Shown here: piece after piece, positions 43,185 to 51,624 of the stretch
Position numbering within the stretch: position 1 is the stretch's first letter
Layout: each line of letters opens with the position of its first letter
From: an uncultured Bacilli bacterium
GTDB lineage: Bacteria; Bacillota_I; Bacilli_A; RF39; UBA660
DNA: 64,000 nucleotides
Assembly (NCBI GenBank): GCA_934168005.1
Contig: CAKPMN010000002.1
Coordinates: 13,876-77,875, forward strand
Reading direction: 5' to 3'
Notes under the pieces: model-generated
What the model saw: only the letters and a program-made list of their open reading frames with translations
The model's database searches: none
What the model was told of the DNA's origin: nothing
Position numbers and translations under genes: made by a program

Positions 43185-43211
43185 AAAGTAGATTAGATAT
43201 CTACTTTTTTT
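43185..43211 (+). terminator. Terminator after murA
   Basis: AAAGTAGAT/ATCTACTTT stem, T-run. Confidence 0.88.
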
Positions 43212-43222
43212 ATGGAGGAAAT

Positions 43223-43825
43223 ATGAAAAAGAAAAAAATTTTAATCATAATATTAATAACAATGATAGTATTTCTTATAAGTGATAAAATTAAAGATAAA
43301 GAGATATATTATGTTAATATTAATGAAAATTATTTAAAAGAAATAGGAAATAATTATCATAATGAACTTATAGATTATTATAAGAAGAATAAAATATTAG
43401 AAGAAGTAGTAGAGTTTGGTTATGAAAACTCAAGAATAGTAGAAATATTAAATGCTATAAATAACAACGATTATATATATATAAAAAATAAAAAACACAC
43501 AATTCAAAATGCTTTAATAAAAGCAGATTTATTAATACTAGAAATAGGCAAAAATGACTTAGATTACTCACTAGAAAAGAAGAATAAAGAAGATATATAT
43601 AATTATTTAGATACTCTATTACAAGATACAGAAACGCTTTTAAAAACAATAAGAAAGTATACAAAAGAAAAGATAATATTACTAGAATTTAAAAGTGAAA
43701 ACGAATATATCGACTATTTTTATAAAAAGTTAGAAAAAATCTGTACAAATAATAAAATAGATTATATAAATGCCGACAAAAACATAAAAGAGCAGGTTCT
43801 ATTAAAATTTGATTTTTTAAAATAG
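43223..43825 (+). CDS. Membrane-anchored SGNH-hydrolase-like hypothetical protein
   Basis: 200 residues. N-terminal membrane helix (about 5-20), then a Lys/Asn-rich domain with alternating strands and helices. LILEIGKNDLDY (about 108-119) resembles block III (GxND) of SGNH/GDSL esterases, and a later YINADKN could be a remnant of the DxxH block; the N-terminal GDS block is not obvious. It could therefore be an inactive or highly diverged family member. AGGAGG lies upstream. Confidence 0.55.
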   Translation: MKKKKILIIILITMIVFLISDKIKDKEIYYVNINENYLKEIGNNYHNELIDYYKKNKILEEVVEFGYENSRIVEILNAINNNDYIYIKNKKHTIQNALIKADLLILEIGKNDLDYSLEKKNKEDIYNYLDTLLQDTETLLKTIRKYTKEKIILLEFKSENEYIDYFYKKLEKICTNNKIDYINADKNIKEQVLLKFDFLK

Positions 43826-43853
43826 TGTGATAAAATTATATTGAGGTGAAAAA

Positions 43854-44498
43854 ATGGTACAAAATTATTTATCAAAAGTATTTCTATGGATGTTCATAGG
43901 ATTATTAGTGACTTTCTCAACAGGAGTATTAGTTGCTGGAAATGCTAATGCACTAGAAACAATATTTTCATCAGGAATGTATTGGTTAATTATAGTTGCA
44001 GAGTTTATAACAGTAATAGTTTTATCAGCAAGAGTTAATAAAATGACTCCAACAGGAGCAAAGTTTGGTTTTGTTTTATATTCTTTCTTAACAGGTTTAA
44101 CATTCTCAGCAGTATTTGTTGTATACAATATAACATCAATTATATCAGTATTCTTAATTACTGCCGTATTAATGTTAATATTCTCTGTTATAGGAGCTAG
44201 AACAAATCTAGATTTATCTAAATTTGGAACATACTTATTGATGGCATTATTAGGAATAATAATAGCTTCAATAATAAATGTTTTTGTTGGAAGTGAAGCT
44301 TTTGACTTAGGATTAACAGTTTTAAGTATAATTATATTCCTTGGATACATCGCTTTTGATGTTCAAAAAATAAAAGAATTTGCTACAAATGATCCAGATA
44401 ATGAAAATTTAGCAATCTATGGGGCATTACAACTATACTTAGACTTTATTAACATTTTCTTAGACTTATTACGTCTAATAGGAAATAATAAAGATTAA
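43854..44498 (+). CDS. Bax inhibitor-1/YccA family membrane protein
   Basis: 214 residues with seven membrane helices, the UPF0005/TMBIM layout. Characteristic parts include WMFIGLLVTFSTGV near the start, GFVLYSFLTGLTFSA (about 78-92), and a C-terminal FDVQKIKEF...LYLDFINIFLDLLRL. Bacterial members (YetJ) are pH-sensitive calcium leak channels with a conserved Asp pair. The site GAGGTGAAAAA precedes the ATG. Monocistronic with a strong terminator. Confidence 0.92.
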   Translation: MVQNYLSKVFLWMFIGLLVTFSTGVLVAGNANALETIFSSGMYWLIIVAEFITVIVLSARVNKMTPTGAKFGFVLYSFLTGLTFSAVFVVYNITSIISVFLITAVLMLIFSVIGARTNLDLSKFGTYLLMALLGIIIASIINVFVGSEAFDLGLTVLSIIIFLGYIAFDVQKIKEFATNDPDNENLAIYGALQLYLDFINIFLDLLRLIGNNKD

Positions 44499-44500
44499 AT

Positions 44501-44535
44501 GTAAGGATTTTCTTTTGAAAATCCTTGCTTTTTTT
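44501..44535 (+). terminator. Terminator after the BI-1 gene
   Basis: 12-bp stem (44501-44512 with 44517-44528), TTTT loop, T-run. Confidence 0.9.
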
Positions 44536-44571
44536 CAAAAAGATTGTTATACTATGAAAGTAATTAAATTT

Positions 44572-44606
44572 CTATGGCCGAATTAGGTCATGGCGGAAGG
44601 AGACTA
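44572..44606 (+). promoter_or_regulatory. rpmE leader hairpin candidate
   Basis: ATGGCC/GGTCAT six-pair stem around GAATTA, followed by a GCGGAAGGAG ribosome site. Firmicute L31 genes can carry an autoregulatory leader; this may be one, at low certainty. Confidence 0.35.
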
Positions 44607-44611
44607 AAAGT

Positions 44612-44827
44612 ATGAAAAAAGGAATTCATCCAGATTATAAAGACATGAAAGTAACATGTGCTTGTGGAAATACGTTCACAGTAAAATCTACAAATGAAGA
44701 ACTACACGTTGAAACTTGTAACAAATGTCATCCATTTTATACAGGAAACCAAACTTCAAATGTACAAAGAGGACGTATTGAAAAATTCAACCAAAAATAC
44801 GGATTTACACAAAAAGAAGGAAAATAA
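44612..44827 (+). CDS. rpmE: 50S ribosomal protein L31 (zinc-binding form)
   Basis: 71 residues. [20 protein letters not shown] start, C16 and C18 in CAC, and a [10 protein letters not shown] pair; together these give the four-cysteine zinc site of the C+ form. Such proteins act as zinc stores replaced by YtiA-type paralogues under zinc limitation. No paralogue is in the window. A terminator follows. Confidence 0.98.
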   Translation: MKKGIHPDYKDMKVTCACGNTFTVKSTNEELHVETCNKCHPFYTGNQTSNVQRGRIEKFNQKYGFTQKEGK

Positions 44828-44848
44828 GGGATATCTCTTATTTTTTTT
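44822..44848 (+). terminator. Terminator after rpmE
   Basis: AATAAG/CTTATT hairpin extended by GGA/TCT, long T-run. Confidence 0.8.
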
Positions 44849-44884
44849 TACTATATATGCTAAAATTAAAAGGGAAGTGATAAA

Positions 44885-45325
44885 TTGAAAATAGCGTTAG
44901 GAAATGACCATAGAGGTTATATTTTAAAAAAACAATTATTATTATATTTAAATAATTTGGGATATGAAACTATAGATATGGGATGCGATAGTGAAGATTC
45001 AGTTGACTATCCAGTATATGCCAAAAAAGTATGTGAAAAAGTAAAAGAAGGATACGATTTTGGAATTTTAATATGTGGAACAGGTATAGGAATGTCAATT
45101 GCAGCCAATAAGATAAAAGGAATTAGATGTGCAAAAGTATCAACAGAAGAAGAAGCATCATTAACAAGAATAGATAATGACGCAAATGTAATCGCATTAT
45201 CTTATAAAACACAAAGAGATGATGCATTCAAAATAGTGAATACATTTATAACAACTTCTCCTTCAACAGAAGAAAGACATGTAAGAAGAAGAAAAATGTT
45301 AGAGGATTTAGAAAATGAATCTTAA
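44885..45325 (+). CDS. rpiB: Ribose-5-phosphate isomerase B
   Basis: Interconverts ribose 5-phosphate and ribulose 5-phosphate (LacAB/RpiB family). 146 residues from a TTG start (AAGTGATAAATTG). KIALGNDHRGYILKK near the start, catalytic Cys in FGILICGTGIGMSIAAN (about 58-74), and phosphate-binding RHVRRRKML near the end. Its end overlaps the start of the next small gene by 11 nt. rpiB lies in the same segment in Bacillus (ywlF). Confidence 0.95.
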   Translation: MKIALGNDHRGYILKKQLLLYLNNLGYETIDMGCDSEDSVDYPVYAKKVCEKVKEGYDFGILICGTGIGMSIAANKIKGIRCAKVSTEEEASLTRIDNDANVIALSYKTQRDDAFKIVNTFITTSPSTEERHVRRRKMLEDLENES

Positions 45326-45512
45326 AACAATTTTGTATTTTTTAATAATACCAATATCAATTTGGGCAATAGATAGTATAAATTTTGAAGGAAAATTTAA
45401 AAAGAATAGATTTTTACAAGCAAGAGTTTTATACATTTTAGTTGCGTTAGCTTTATCTTATTTAGTTGTTAATTTTTTCTTTGATTTTTATACATATTCA
45501 AACTTTTTATAG
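45315..45512 (+). CDS. YwzB-like (DUF1146) small membrane protein
   Basis: 65 residues with two hydrophobic helices (about 5-18 and 37-55) joined by a basic loop FEGKFKKNRFLQARVLYI. This matches the YwzB/DUF1146 family, encoded near murAA and spoIID in Bacillus. Function unknown. It is translationally coupled to rpiB. Confidence 0.75.
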   Translation: MNLKTILYFLIIPISIWAIDSINFEGKFKKNRFLQARVLYILVALALSYLVVNFFFDFYTYSNFL

Positions 45513-45520
45513 GAGGAAAT

Positions 45521-45910
45521 ATGTTAAAAGAATTCAAACAATTTATATCAAGAGGAAATGTCTTAGATATGGCAGTTGGTGTTATAATTGGTTCAGCATT
45601 TGGAAAAATAGTAACATCACTAGTAGATAATATTTTAATGCCTTTAATAGGAATAATAATTGGAGGAATAGATTTTACTTCATTATCTATAAAAATTAAT
45701 GAGGCAACAATTAATTATGGAATATTTATTCAATCAGTCATAGACTTTCTAATAATAGCTGCATGCATTTTCTTTATAACAAAGGTAATAAATAAACTAG
45801 AAAATATCAAACAAAAAGAAGAAAAAAAAGAAACGAAAAAGAAAGAAGAAATTCTTCTTTTAGAAGAAATAAGAGATTTATTAAAAGAAAAGACAAAAAA
45901 AGACAAGTAA
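45521..45910 (+). CDS. mscL: Large-conductance mechanosensitive channel
   Basis: Pentameric pressure-relief channel that opens at high membrane tension. 129 residues: cytosolic N-helix FKQFISRGNVLDMAVGVIIGSAFGKIV (split over 5-31), the TM1 motif, second helix (about 68-90), and a charged C-terminal bundle (KEEKKETKKKEEILLLEEIRDLL over 98-120). AGGAGGAAAT precedes the ATG, and a terminator overlaps the stop. Confidence 0.97.
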   Translation: MLKEFKQFISRGNVLDMAVGVIIGSAFGKIVTSLVDNILMPLIGIIIGGIDFTSLSIKINEATINYGIFIQSVIDFLIIAACIFFITKVINKLENIKQKEEKKETKKKEEILLLEEIRDLLKEKTKKDK

Positions 45911-45925
45911 TTTGTCTTTTTTATT
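45897..45925 (+). terminator. Terminator after mscL
   Basis: 10-bp stem AAAAAGACAA/TTGTCTTTTT with T-rich tail. Confidence 0.9.
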
Positions 45926-45947
45926 TTACCATTAAAATGGTGATAAC

Positions 45948-46865
45948 ATGAAACAAATAATTATCTACTTTTTGCTCATAATATTAATACCATCAATTAT
46001 GATTTTGTCTTTTAAAAAGGAAATAGAAAAAAACACTTTAACTAAAATAACTAATGATAAAGTAAGAGTAAATAGGACAAAGTTAAATAAAATAGAAGAA
46101 GTAGAATTAGAAGAATATGTAAAAGGAGTAGTAGCATCAGAAATGCCTATAACATTTGATATAGAAGCCTTAAAAGCCCAAGCGGTATGTGCTAGAAGTT
46201 ATGTGTTAAGAAAAAAAGAACAAAATAAAGATAAAGAATATGATGTAGTAGATACAATTCAAAATCAAGTTTATCAAGATATGGATGAGTTAAAAAATAG
46301 ATGGAAAGATAAATATGATGAATATATAGAAAAGCTAAATAAAGTAGTAGAAGAAACAAAAGGAGAGTTCATAACATATAATAATGAAATAATAGAAACT
46401 TTCTTCTTTTCAACAAGTAATGGGCATACAGAAAATAGTGAAGAAGTATTTCAAAAAAAATTGCCTTATCTAAGAAGTGTCGATTCATCATGGGATGAAG
46501 AAACTTCACCAGTATTTCATGCAACCAAAGAAATGAGTTTAAGTGATTTATATACGAAACTTAGTTTGCCATACAATAAAAATCTGACATATAAAATATT
46601 AGAAAAAACAGAATCTGGGAGCATAAAAAAAATAAGTATAAATGGTAAAGAATTTAAAGGAACAGTAGTAAGACAAAAGTTAGGATTAAGATCAACTTAT
46701 TTTGAAATTGAACAGAATGGAAGTAATATAACATTCAAAACAACAGGAAATGGACATGGTGTAGGAATGAGTCAATATGGAGCACTATCAATGGCAAAAA
46801 AAGGGTATAAATATGATGAAATAATAAAATATTACTTTAAAGATACTGAAATTTCAAAAAGATAG
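45948..46865 (+). CDS. spoIID: Stage II sporulation protein D
   Basis: Lytic transglycosylase that thins septal peptidoglycan and drives engulfment with SpoIIM and SpoIIP. 305 residues: N-terminal membrane anchor (3-20), SpoIID/LytB domain with catalytic Glu65 in VVASEMP, followed by EALKAQAVCARSYVL, STSNGHTENSEEVF, and the C-terminal GNGHGVGMSQYGALSMAKKG (about 266-285). It begins the block spoIID-spoIIQ-spoIIID-mbl, the same order as in Bacillus. Confidence 0.97.
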   Translation: MKQIIIYFLLIILIPSIMILSFKKEIEKNTLTKITNDKVRVNRTKLNKIEEVELEEYVKGVVASEMPITFDIEALKAQAVCARSYVLRKKEQNKDKEYDVVDTIQNQVYQDMDELKNRWKDKYDEYIEKLNKVVEETKGEFITYNNEIIETFFFSTSNGHTENSEEVFQKKLPYLRSVDSSWDEETSPVFHATKEMSLSDLYTKLSLPYNKNLTYKILEKTESGSIKKISINGKEFKGTVVRQKLGLRSTYFEIEQNGSNITFKTTGNGHGVGMSQYGALSMAKKGYKYDEIIKYYFKDTEISKR

Positions 46866-46909
46866 TATAAAAACCTTCAAACTGCTCACACTTAAAATGA
46901 GGTGAGAAA

Positions 46910-47554
46910 ATGGAAGGAAGAAAAATAAAAGATTCAGTTATTTATGGAATATATATAGTTTCATTTATATTAATACTAGCGTCAATATACTTGATGGGTT
47001 TAAGCTCAAATAGTAAGATGAAAAGCGAAGATACACCAAATAAATATGTATCAAAGTCAATATTTGATAATACAGTAAGTGTTGTATCACAAACAAAAAA
47101 CTTCAAGTTTATAAAGCCCGTTACAAGAGAAGATATAACAATAAAAAAGACATACTATGATAAAGATAGCGATGAAAAAGAACAAGAAAACGCAATAATT
47201 TATTATGAAAATACATATATGCAAAGTACAGGAATATTATATACATCAAATACAAGCTTTGATGTATCAGCAGTATATGATGGTACAGTAACAGAGATAA
47301 AAGAAGATGACCTTCTTGGAAAAACAATTGTAATAACACATGAAAATGGAATGAGCAGTATATATCAATCATTATCTGAAGTAAAAGTAAATCAAAATGA
47401 TCAAGTAAAACAAGGAGATATAATTGCGTCAAGTGGTGTTTCAAATTTATTTAAAGATGATGAAAATTCTTTATACTTTGAAATGGTAAATGATGGAAAA
47501 AATATCAACCCACTTCTTTGCTATGATAAAACAATTAGTGAAATAAAGGGGTAA
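46910..47554 (+). CDS. spoIIQ: SpoIIQ-like, degenerate M23 peptidase-fold protein
   Basis: 214 residues: one membrane helix (about 12-30) and an extracytosolic LytM (M23) domain (about 110-205). SpoIIQ in the forespore membrane binds SpoIIIAH in the mother-cell membrane to hold the engulfing membranes and build a channel. The zinc ligands are missing: the usual YxHL has become YQSL, LHFE has become LYFE, and no HxGxD is seen. That matches Bacillus SpoIIQ, which is non-catalytic, rather than the active clostridial form. Position between spoIID and spoIIID supports the call. Confidence 0.85.
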   Translation: MEGRKIKDSVIYGIYIVSFILILASIYLMGLSSNSKMKSEDTPNKYVSKSIFDNTVSVVSQTKNFKFIKPVTREDITIKKTYYDKDSDEKEQENAIIYYENTYMQSTGILYTSNTSFDVSAVYDGTVTEIKEDDLLGKTIVITHENGMSSIYQSLSEVKVNQNDQVKQGDIIASSGVSNLFKDDENSLYFEMVNDGKNINPLLCYDKTISEIKG

Positions 47555-47565
47555 CCCTTTTTTTT
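47545..47565 (+). terminator. Terminator after spoIIQ
   Basis: AAAGGG/CCCTTT stem with GTAA loop and eight T. Confidence 0.85.
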
Positions 47566-47611
47566 AGGAATAAAAAATTACTCTATTTATATAATGAATT
47601 AAGGGGGATAT

Positions 47612-47857
47612 ATGAATTATATAAATAAAAGAGTCATTGATGAGGCATCAAGAATGATAGAAACAGAAAAGACAATAAGAGAAATAGCCAAAGAATTTCA
47701 TGTTTCTAAAAGTACAGTACATAAAGATCTACAAGAAAGACTTAAAAAGTTAGATAAGATTAAATATGAAGAGATAGAAAAAATATTAAAATTTCATACC
47801 GATATAAGACATATTAGAGGAGGAAATTCAACAAAAATAAAATATATGAAGAACTAA
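47612..47857 (+). CDS. spoIIID: Sporulation transcription factor SpoIIID
   Basis: Mother-cell DNA-binding protein that, with sigma-E, switches many late genes on or off. 81 residues with a helix-turn-helix IREIAKEFHVSKSTVHKDL (about 22-40) and a basic C-terminal helix ending FHTDIRHIRGGNSTKIKY, both family hallmarks. It has an AAGGGGG ribosome site and lies 10 nt upstream of mbl. Confidence 0.97.
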   Translation: MNYINKRVIDEASRMIETEKTIREIAKEFHVSKSTVHKDLQERLKKLDKIKYEEIEKILKFHTDIRHIRGGNSTKIKYMKN

Positions 47858-47867
47858 TGGAGGAAAT

Positions 47868-48857
47868 ATGTTTGCAAAAGATATAGGAATAGATTTAGGA
47901 ACAGCCAATGTACTAATCTATATAAAAGGAGAAGGAATTGTATTAAATGAACCAAGCGTAGTAGCAGTGGATTCGGTTACAAAAAAGCCACTAGCAGTAG
48001 GCACAGCGGCACATGAAATGTTGGGAAGAACACCAGGAAAAGTAGAAGTAATAAAGCCTATGAAAGATGGTGTTATAGCCGATTTTGATGTTACGGAAAT
48101 AATGTTAAATTATTTTATAAACAAAGTGAATGGAAAAGGAATACTATCAAAACCAAGAATTTTAATATGTTGTCCTTCAAATATAACACAAGTTGAAAAA
48201 AATGCCATAAAAGAAGCTGCAGAAAGGACAGGGGCTAGAAGAGTATTTTTGGAAGAGGAACCTAAAGTAGCTGCAGTAGGTGCCGGACTAGATATATCAA
48301 GACCAAGTGGCAATATGGTCATAGACATTGGAGGAGGAACAACAGATATAGCTGTGTTATCACTTGGAGACATAGTAACAAGTTCATCAATTAAAGTTGC
48401 CGGTAATTTATTTGATGAAGATATAGCAAAATACATAAAGAAAAAGTACAAGCTTTTAATAGGAGAAAAGACAGCAGAAGAAATTAAACTAAAAATAGGT
48501 ACAGTACTTCCGGATAAAAAGGAACAAAAATTAGTAGTAAGAGGAAGAGATCTAGTAACAGGACTTCCCAATAAAATAACAATTAGTAAAGAAGAAGTTG
48601 AAGAAGCATTAAGAGAAAGTGTTTATATAATTGTACATACTGCAAAAACAGTATTAGAAAATACTCCTCCAGAACTTGCAACAGATATAATTGATAAAGG
48701 AATAATATTAACAGGAGGAGGAGCTTTAATAGATGGAATAGATAGACTTTTATCAAGAGAGTTAAAAGTAAAAGTAGAAGTTGCGACTTCCCCATTAACT
48801 TGTGTAGCAGAAGGAACAGGAATAATGTTAAATAATTTAAATTTGATAGATAAATAA
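47868..48857 (+). CDS. mbl: Rod-shape-determining MreB-like protein (Mbl)
   Basis: Actin homologue that guides the elongation machinery along the cylinder wall. 329 residues: phosphate-1 loop GIDLGTANVLIYIKG (about 6-20), VGAGLDISRPSGNMVIDIGG (split), GGGTTDIAV, and adenosine motif LTGGGALI. Position directly after spoIIID favours Mbl over MreB/MreBH. It implies rod-like growth. Confidence 0.95.
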   Translation: MFAKDIGIDLGTANVLIYIKGEGIVLNEPSVVAVDSVTKKPLAVGTAAHEMLGRTPGKVEVIKPMKDGVIADFDVTEIMLNYFINKVNGKGILSKPRILICCPSNITQVEKNAIKEAAERTGARRVFLEEEPKVAAVGAGLDISRPSGNMVIDIGGGTTDIAVLSLGDIVTSSSIKVAGNLFDEDIAKYIKKKYKLLIGEKTAEEIKLKIGTVLPDKKEQKLVVRGRDLVTGLPNKITISKEEVEEALRESVYIIVHTAKTVLENTPPELATDIIDKGIILTGGGALIDGIDRLLSRELKVKVEVATSPLTCVAEGTGIMLNNLNLIDK

Positions 48858-48903
48858 TTGTATTTTATATGAAAAACGATATAATGTAATTAGGAGGTAT
48901 TTT

Positions 48904-49644
48904 ATGTATTTAATAGTTATAATTATTATCGTTTTATTATGTTCAATAAGACAAATAAATGAATATGAAAGAGGTATCAAATTTACTTGTGGTAAATTTA
49001 CAGGAATAGTAAATCCAGGATGGAAATTAGTATTTCCAATATTTCAGAGTTTAAGAAAAGTAGATGTTAGAACAAAAGCAGTAGATGTTCCAGAACAAGA
49101 AGCAATAACAAAAGACAACGTATCAATAAAAATAAATGCAGTAATCTATTACAAAGTATTTGATGCATCAAAAGCAGTATTAGCTGTAGAAAACTTCTAT
49201 TATGCAGTTAGTCAATTGGCACAAACAACAATGCGTAATGCAGTAGGATCTGTTTCATTAGATGAACTATTAGGAGAAAGAGAAAAGATCTCAACAGAAA
49301 TTTGTAAAATAATAGATGCAGCTACAGATGCATGGGGAATAAAAGTTGAAAATGTCGAATTAAAAGATATCGCACTACCAGAAGAAATGAAAAGAGTTAT
49401 AGCAAAAGTAGCAGAAGCCGAAAGAGAAAAAGAAGCAGTTATAACAAAAGCAAGAGGAGAAGTAGAAGCATCAGAGAATTTAGCTAAAGCAGCCGAAACA
49501 ATGAGCAATTCTCCAGGAGCATTACATTTAAGAACATTATCAACAATAAACGATATATCATCAGATCAGTCAAATACAATAGTTTTTGCTATTCCACTTG
49601 AAGTATTACGCGCTATGGAAAGCATGAGCTCAAAAGAAAAGTAG
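48904..49644 (+). CDS. SPFH/Band-7 slipin family membrane protein
   Basis: 246 residues. Short N-terminal membrane helix (about 1-13), a SPFH domain (INEYERGIKFTCGKFTG...NPGWKLVFPIF...VDVRTKAVDVPEQEA), then a coiled-coil with AEREKEAVITKARGEVEASE (about 172-191). Stomatin/slipin proteins form scaffolds in membrane microdomains. No partner NfeD gene is seen. TATAAT and AGGAGG lie within 25 nt of the ATG; a terminator follows. Confidence 0.93.
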   Translation: MYLIVIIIIVLLCSIRQINEYERGIKFTCGKFTGIVNPGWKLVFPIFQSLRKVDVRTKAVDVPEQEAITKDNVSIKINAVIYYKVFDASKAVLAVENFYYAVSQLAQTTMRNAVGSVSLDELLGEREKISTEICKIIDAATDAWGIKVENVELKDIALPEEMKRVIAKVAEAEREKEAVITKARGEVEASENLAKAAETMSNSPGALHLRTLSTINDISSDQSNTIVFAIPLEVLRAMESMSSKEK

Positions 49645-49659
49645 TAATACTTTTTTTTT
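49638..49659 (+). terminator. Terminator after slipin gene
   Basis: AAAGTA/TACTTT stem, GTAA loop, eight-T tail; the stop TAG lies inside the stem. Confidence 0.8.
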
Positions 49660-49699
49660 ATTGTTCTTTTTGATATAATATTTTAAAGTAGGTGGTCAG

Positions 49700-50413
49700 A
49701 TGTTTAAAGTAGCAATTTTTTCAGATATTCATGGAAACCAAGAAGCTTTAGAATCAATTCTATCTAGTATTGAAAAAGAAGAATATGATGAAATAATATG
49801 TTTAGGAGATGTAATAGGACTTGGCCCATCACCAAGAGAATGCTTAGACATTATAAGAAATAATAATATAAAAATGGTTTTAGGAAATCATGAACGTTAT
49901 TACTTAAATGGTGTACACAATGAACAAAAGATGAGTGAAGAAGAAAAAGAATACCATCGATGGGTAAGAGACTTTTTAGGTAATGATTTTGAAGATTTCT
50001 TATCAAAAAAAGATATAGATATAACAATAACTGTAGATGATAAAAAAATAGGATTTATGCATTATCCATTTGATAGAGTAACTGAAAATTTTTATTCTCC
50101 AAGAGTATTAACAGAAGATAATGTTAAGCTATTATTTAGAAATTATACAAATCAATTTAATTTTTTTGGCCATTCTCACTCAGAACAGTTCTTTAAAGAT
50201 AGTAATGACTTTGTATATGTAAATGTTGGAAGCTCTGGTTGTACAAATAATGATATAACAAGTTATACAGTATTAGAATATGATGGAAAAGATTATAAAG
50301 TTTATAAGAAAAAATGTATATATGATAGAGATAAATTTCTAGAAAAATTAAAACAAATAAATTTTCCAGAAAAAAAGAATATCGTCAAAGTATTCTTTGG
50401 AGTAGATATATGA
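49700..50413 (+). CDS. Calcineurin-like metallophosphoesterase
   Basis: 237 residues of the YfcE/MJ0936-type single-domain family. Metal motifs in order: FSDIHGNQEAL, ICLGDVIGLGP, VLGNHERYYL, and FFGHSHSEQF. The substrate could be a phosphodiester or cyclic nucleotide. TGATATAAT at about 49671 and AGGTGGTC precede the ATG. Its TGA stop overlaps the pgi ATG (ATGA), so the two are translationally coupled. Confidence 0.9.
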   Translation: MFKVAIFSDIHGNQEALESILSSIEKEEYDEIICLGDVIGLGPSPRECLDIIRNNNIKMVLGNHERYYLNGVHNEQKMSEEEKEYHRWVRDFLGNDFEDFLSKKDIDITITVDDKKIGFMHYPFDRVTENFYSPRVLTEDNVKLLFRNYTNQFNFFGHSHSEQFFKDSNDFVYVNVGSSGCTNNDITSYTVLEYDGKDYKVYKKKCIYDRDKFLEKLKQINFPEKKNIVKVFFGVDI

Positions 50414-51540
50414 TAACATTTGATTTCGAGACATATATGAAAAAGCCAACAAAAGAAGTAGATGTACAAAATCTAATAGAGAAGTTAAAACAAGATGAAT
50501 TAAATGCTTGGTATGAATCTTTAGAAGAAACATATAGTATAAAAAATCTAGCAAATAATATAAGAGACAACTTTGATGTATTTTTAGTAATCGGAATAGG
50601 TGGTTCAATATTAGGATCAAAAGGAATAATAGAAGCGCTAACACCATATATAAATTCCAAAAAAATAATATATGTAGGAAATAATTTATCAAGTGAATAT
50701 ATAAATGAAGTCATTGAATATATAAAAGATAAAAAAGTTTTTGCAAATGTTATATCAAAATCAGGCGATACAATAGAGGTCAATATTGCATTTGAATTAC
50801 TTTACCCATATTTAGAAAAAGAAAATATTTTAATAACTACATCAGGTGGAAAACTTTATGAGGCATCTTTAAAAGAAGGAATAAAAGTGCTTCCTTTTCC
50901 TAAAAATGTTGGAGGAAGATATTCTGTATTTAAAATATCAAGCTTACTACCAATATCGGTTGCAAAAATAGATATAATAGAGCTTTTAAAAGGAGCAGAA
51001 AAAGCAAAGACAGATATTAAAAATATCAAAAAATATTTGGAAATAAGGCAGTCTTTTTATGATGAAGGGTATAGTGTTGAATTTATAAACGTATATGAAC
51101 CAAAATTAGCCAGTCTAATTGAGTGTATAGAACAAATACTAGCAGAAACACAAGGAAAAGAAAATAAAGGATTATTACCAGTCTCAGTAGTAAATACGGG
51201 AAAACTACATTCTTTAGGGCAATATATAGAAGAGGGAAAAAATATAGGATTTGAAACAACTATACTAGTAGAAAACACCAATGATATCTTTGTTAAAAGT
51301 TATAATAAAAATCTAAATCAAATTAATACACTAGCAGCAACAAGTGTAGCTAAATCACATTTTATAAAGAATAGATACACATCACTTATAAAATTAGATA
51401 AATTAAATGAATATAATATAGGATATCTAATAATGTTTTATATGATGATATCTTCACTTGGAAGCTACCTTTTAGATGTAAATTATTATGATCAACCAGG
51501 TGTTAGTAAATATAAAGAAATATTATCTCAAAATTTATAA
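50410..51540 (+). CDS. pgi: Glucose-6-phosphate isomerase (short form)
   Basis: Interconverts glucose 6-phosphate and fructose 6-phosphate. 376 residues, clearly shorter than the usual 430-450 of Firmicutes. Recognisable parts: IGIGGSILGSKGIIEAL (about 59-75), SKSGDTIEVNIAFELL (about 117-132), NVGGRYSVF, a Glu-bearing ETQGKENKGLLPVS, and a C-terminal YDQPGVSKYK with the usual QPGV and Lys. The missing length is spread over the middle and N-terminus; key residues remain, so activity is likely. Terminator after the stop. Confidence 0.93.
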   Translation: MITFDFETYMKKPTKEVDVQNLIEKLKQDELNAWYESLEETYSIKNLANNIRDNFDVFLVIGIGGSILGSKGIIEALTPYINSKKIIYVGNNLSSEYINEVIEYIKDKKVFANVISKSGDTIEVNIAFELLYPYLEKENILITTSGGKLYEASLKEGIKVLPFPKNVGGRYSVFKISSLLPISVAKIDIIELLKGAEKAKTDIKNIKKYLEIRQSFYDEGYSVEFINVYEPKLASLIECIEQILAETQGKENKGLLPVSVVNTGKLHSLGQYIEEGKNIGFETTILVENTNDIFVKSYNKNLNQINTLAATSVAKSHFIKNRYTSLIKLDKLNEYNIGYLIMFYMMISSLGSYLLDVNYYDQPGVSKYKEILSQNL

Positions 51541-51555
51541 TTTTGAGATTTTTTA
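51525..51555 (+). terminator. Terminator after pgi
   Basis: ATCTCAAAA/TTTTGAGAT stem with T-run; the stop codon is in the loop. Confidence 0.85.
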
Positions 51556-51624
51556 ATGATAAAAAATATTGAAAGAAAAACATAAATTTGATAAACTTTT
51601 ATAAAGTAGTAGGATGTGAAAAAA

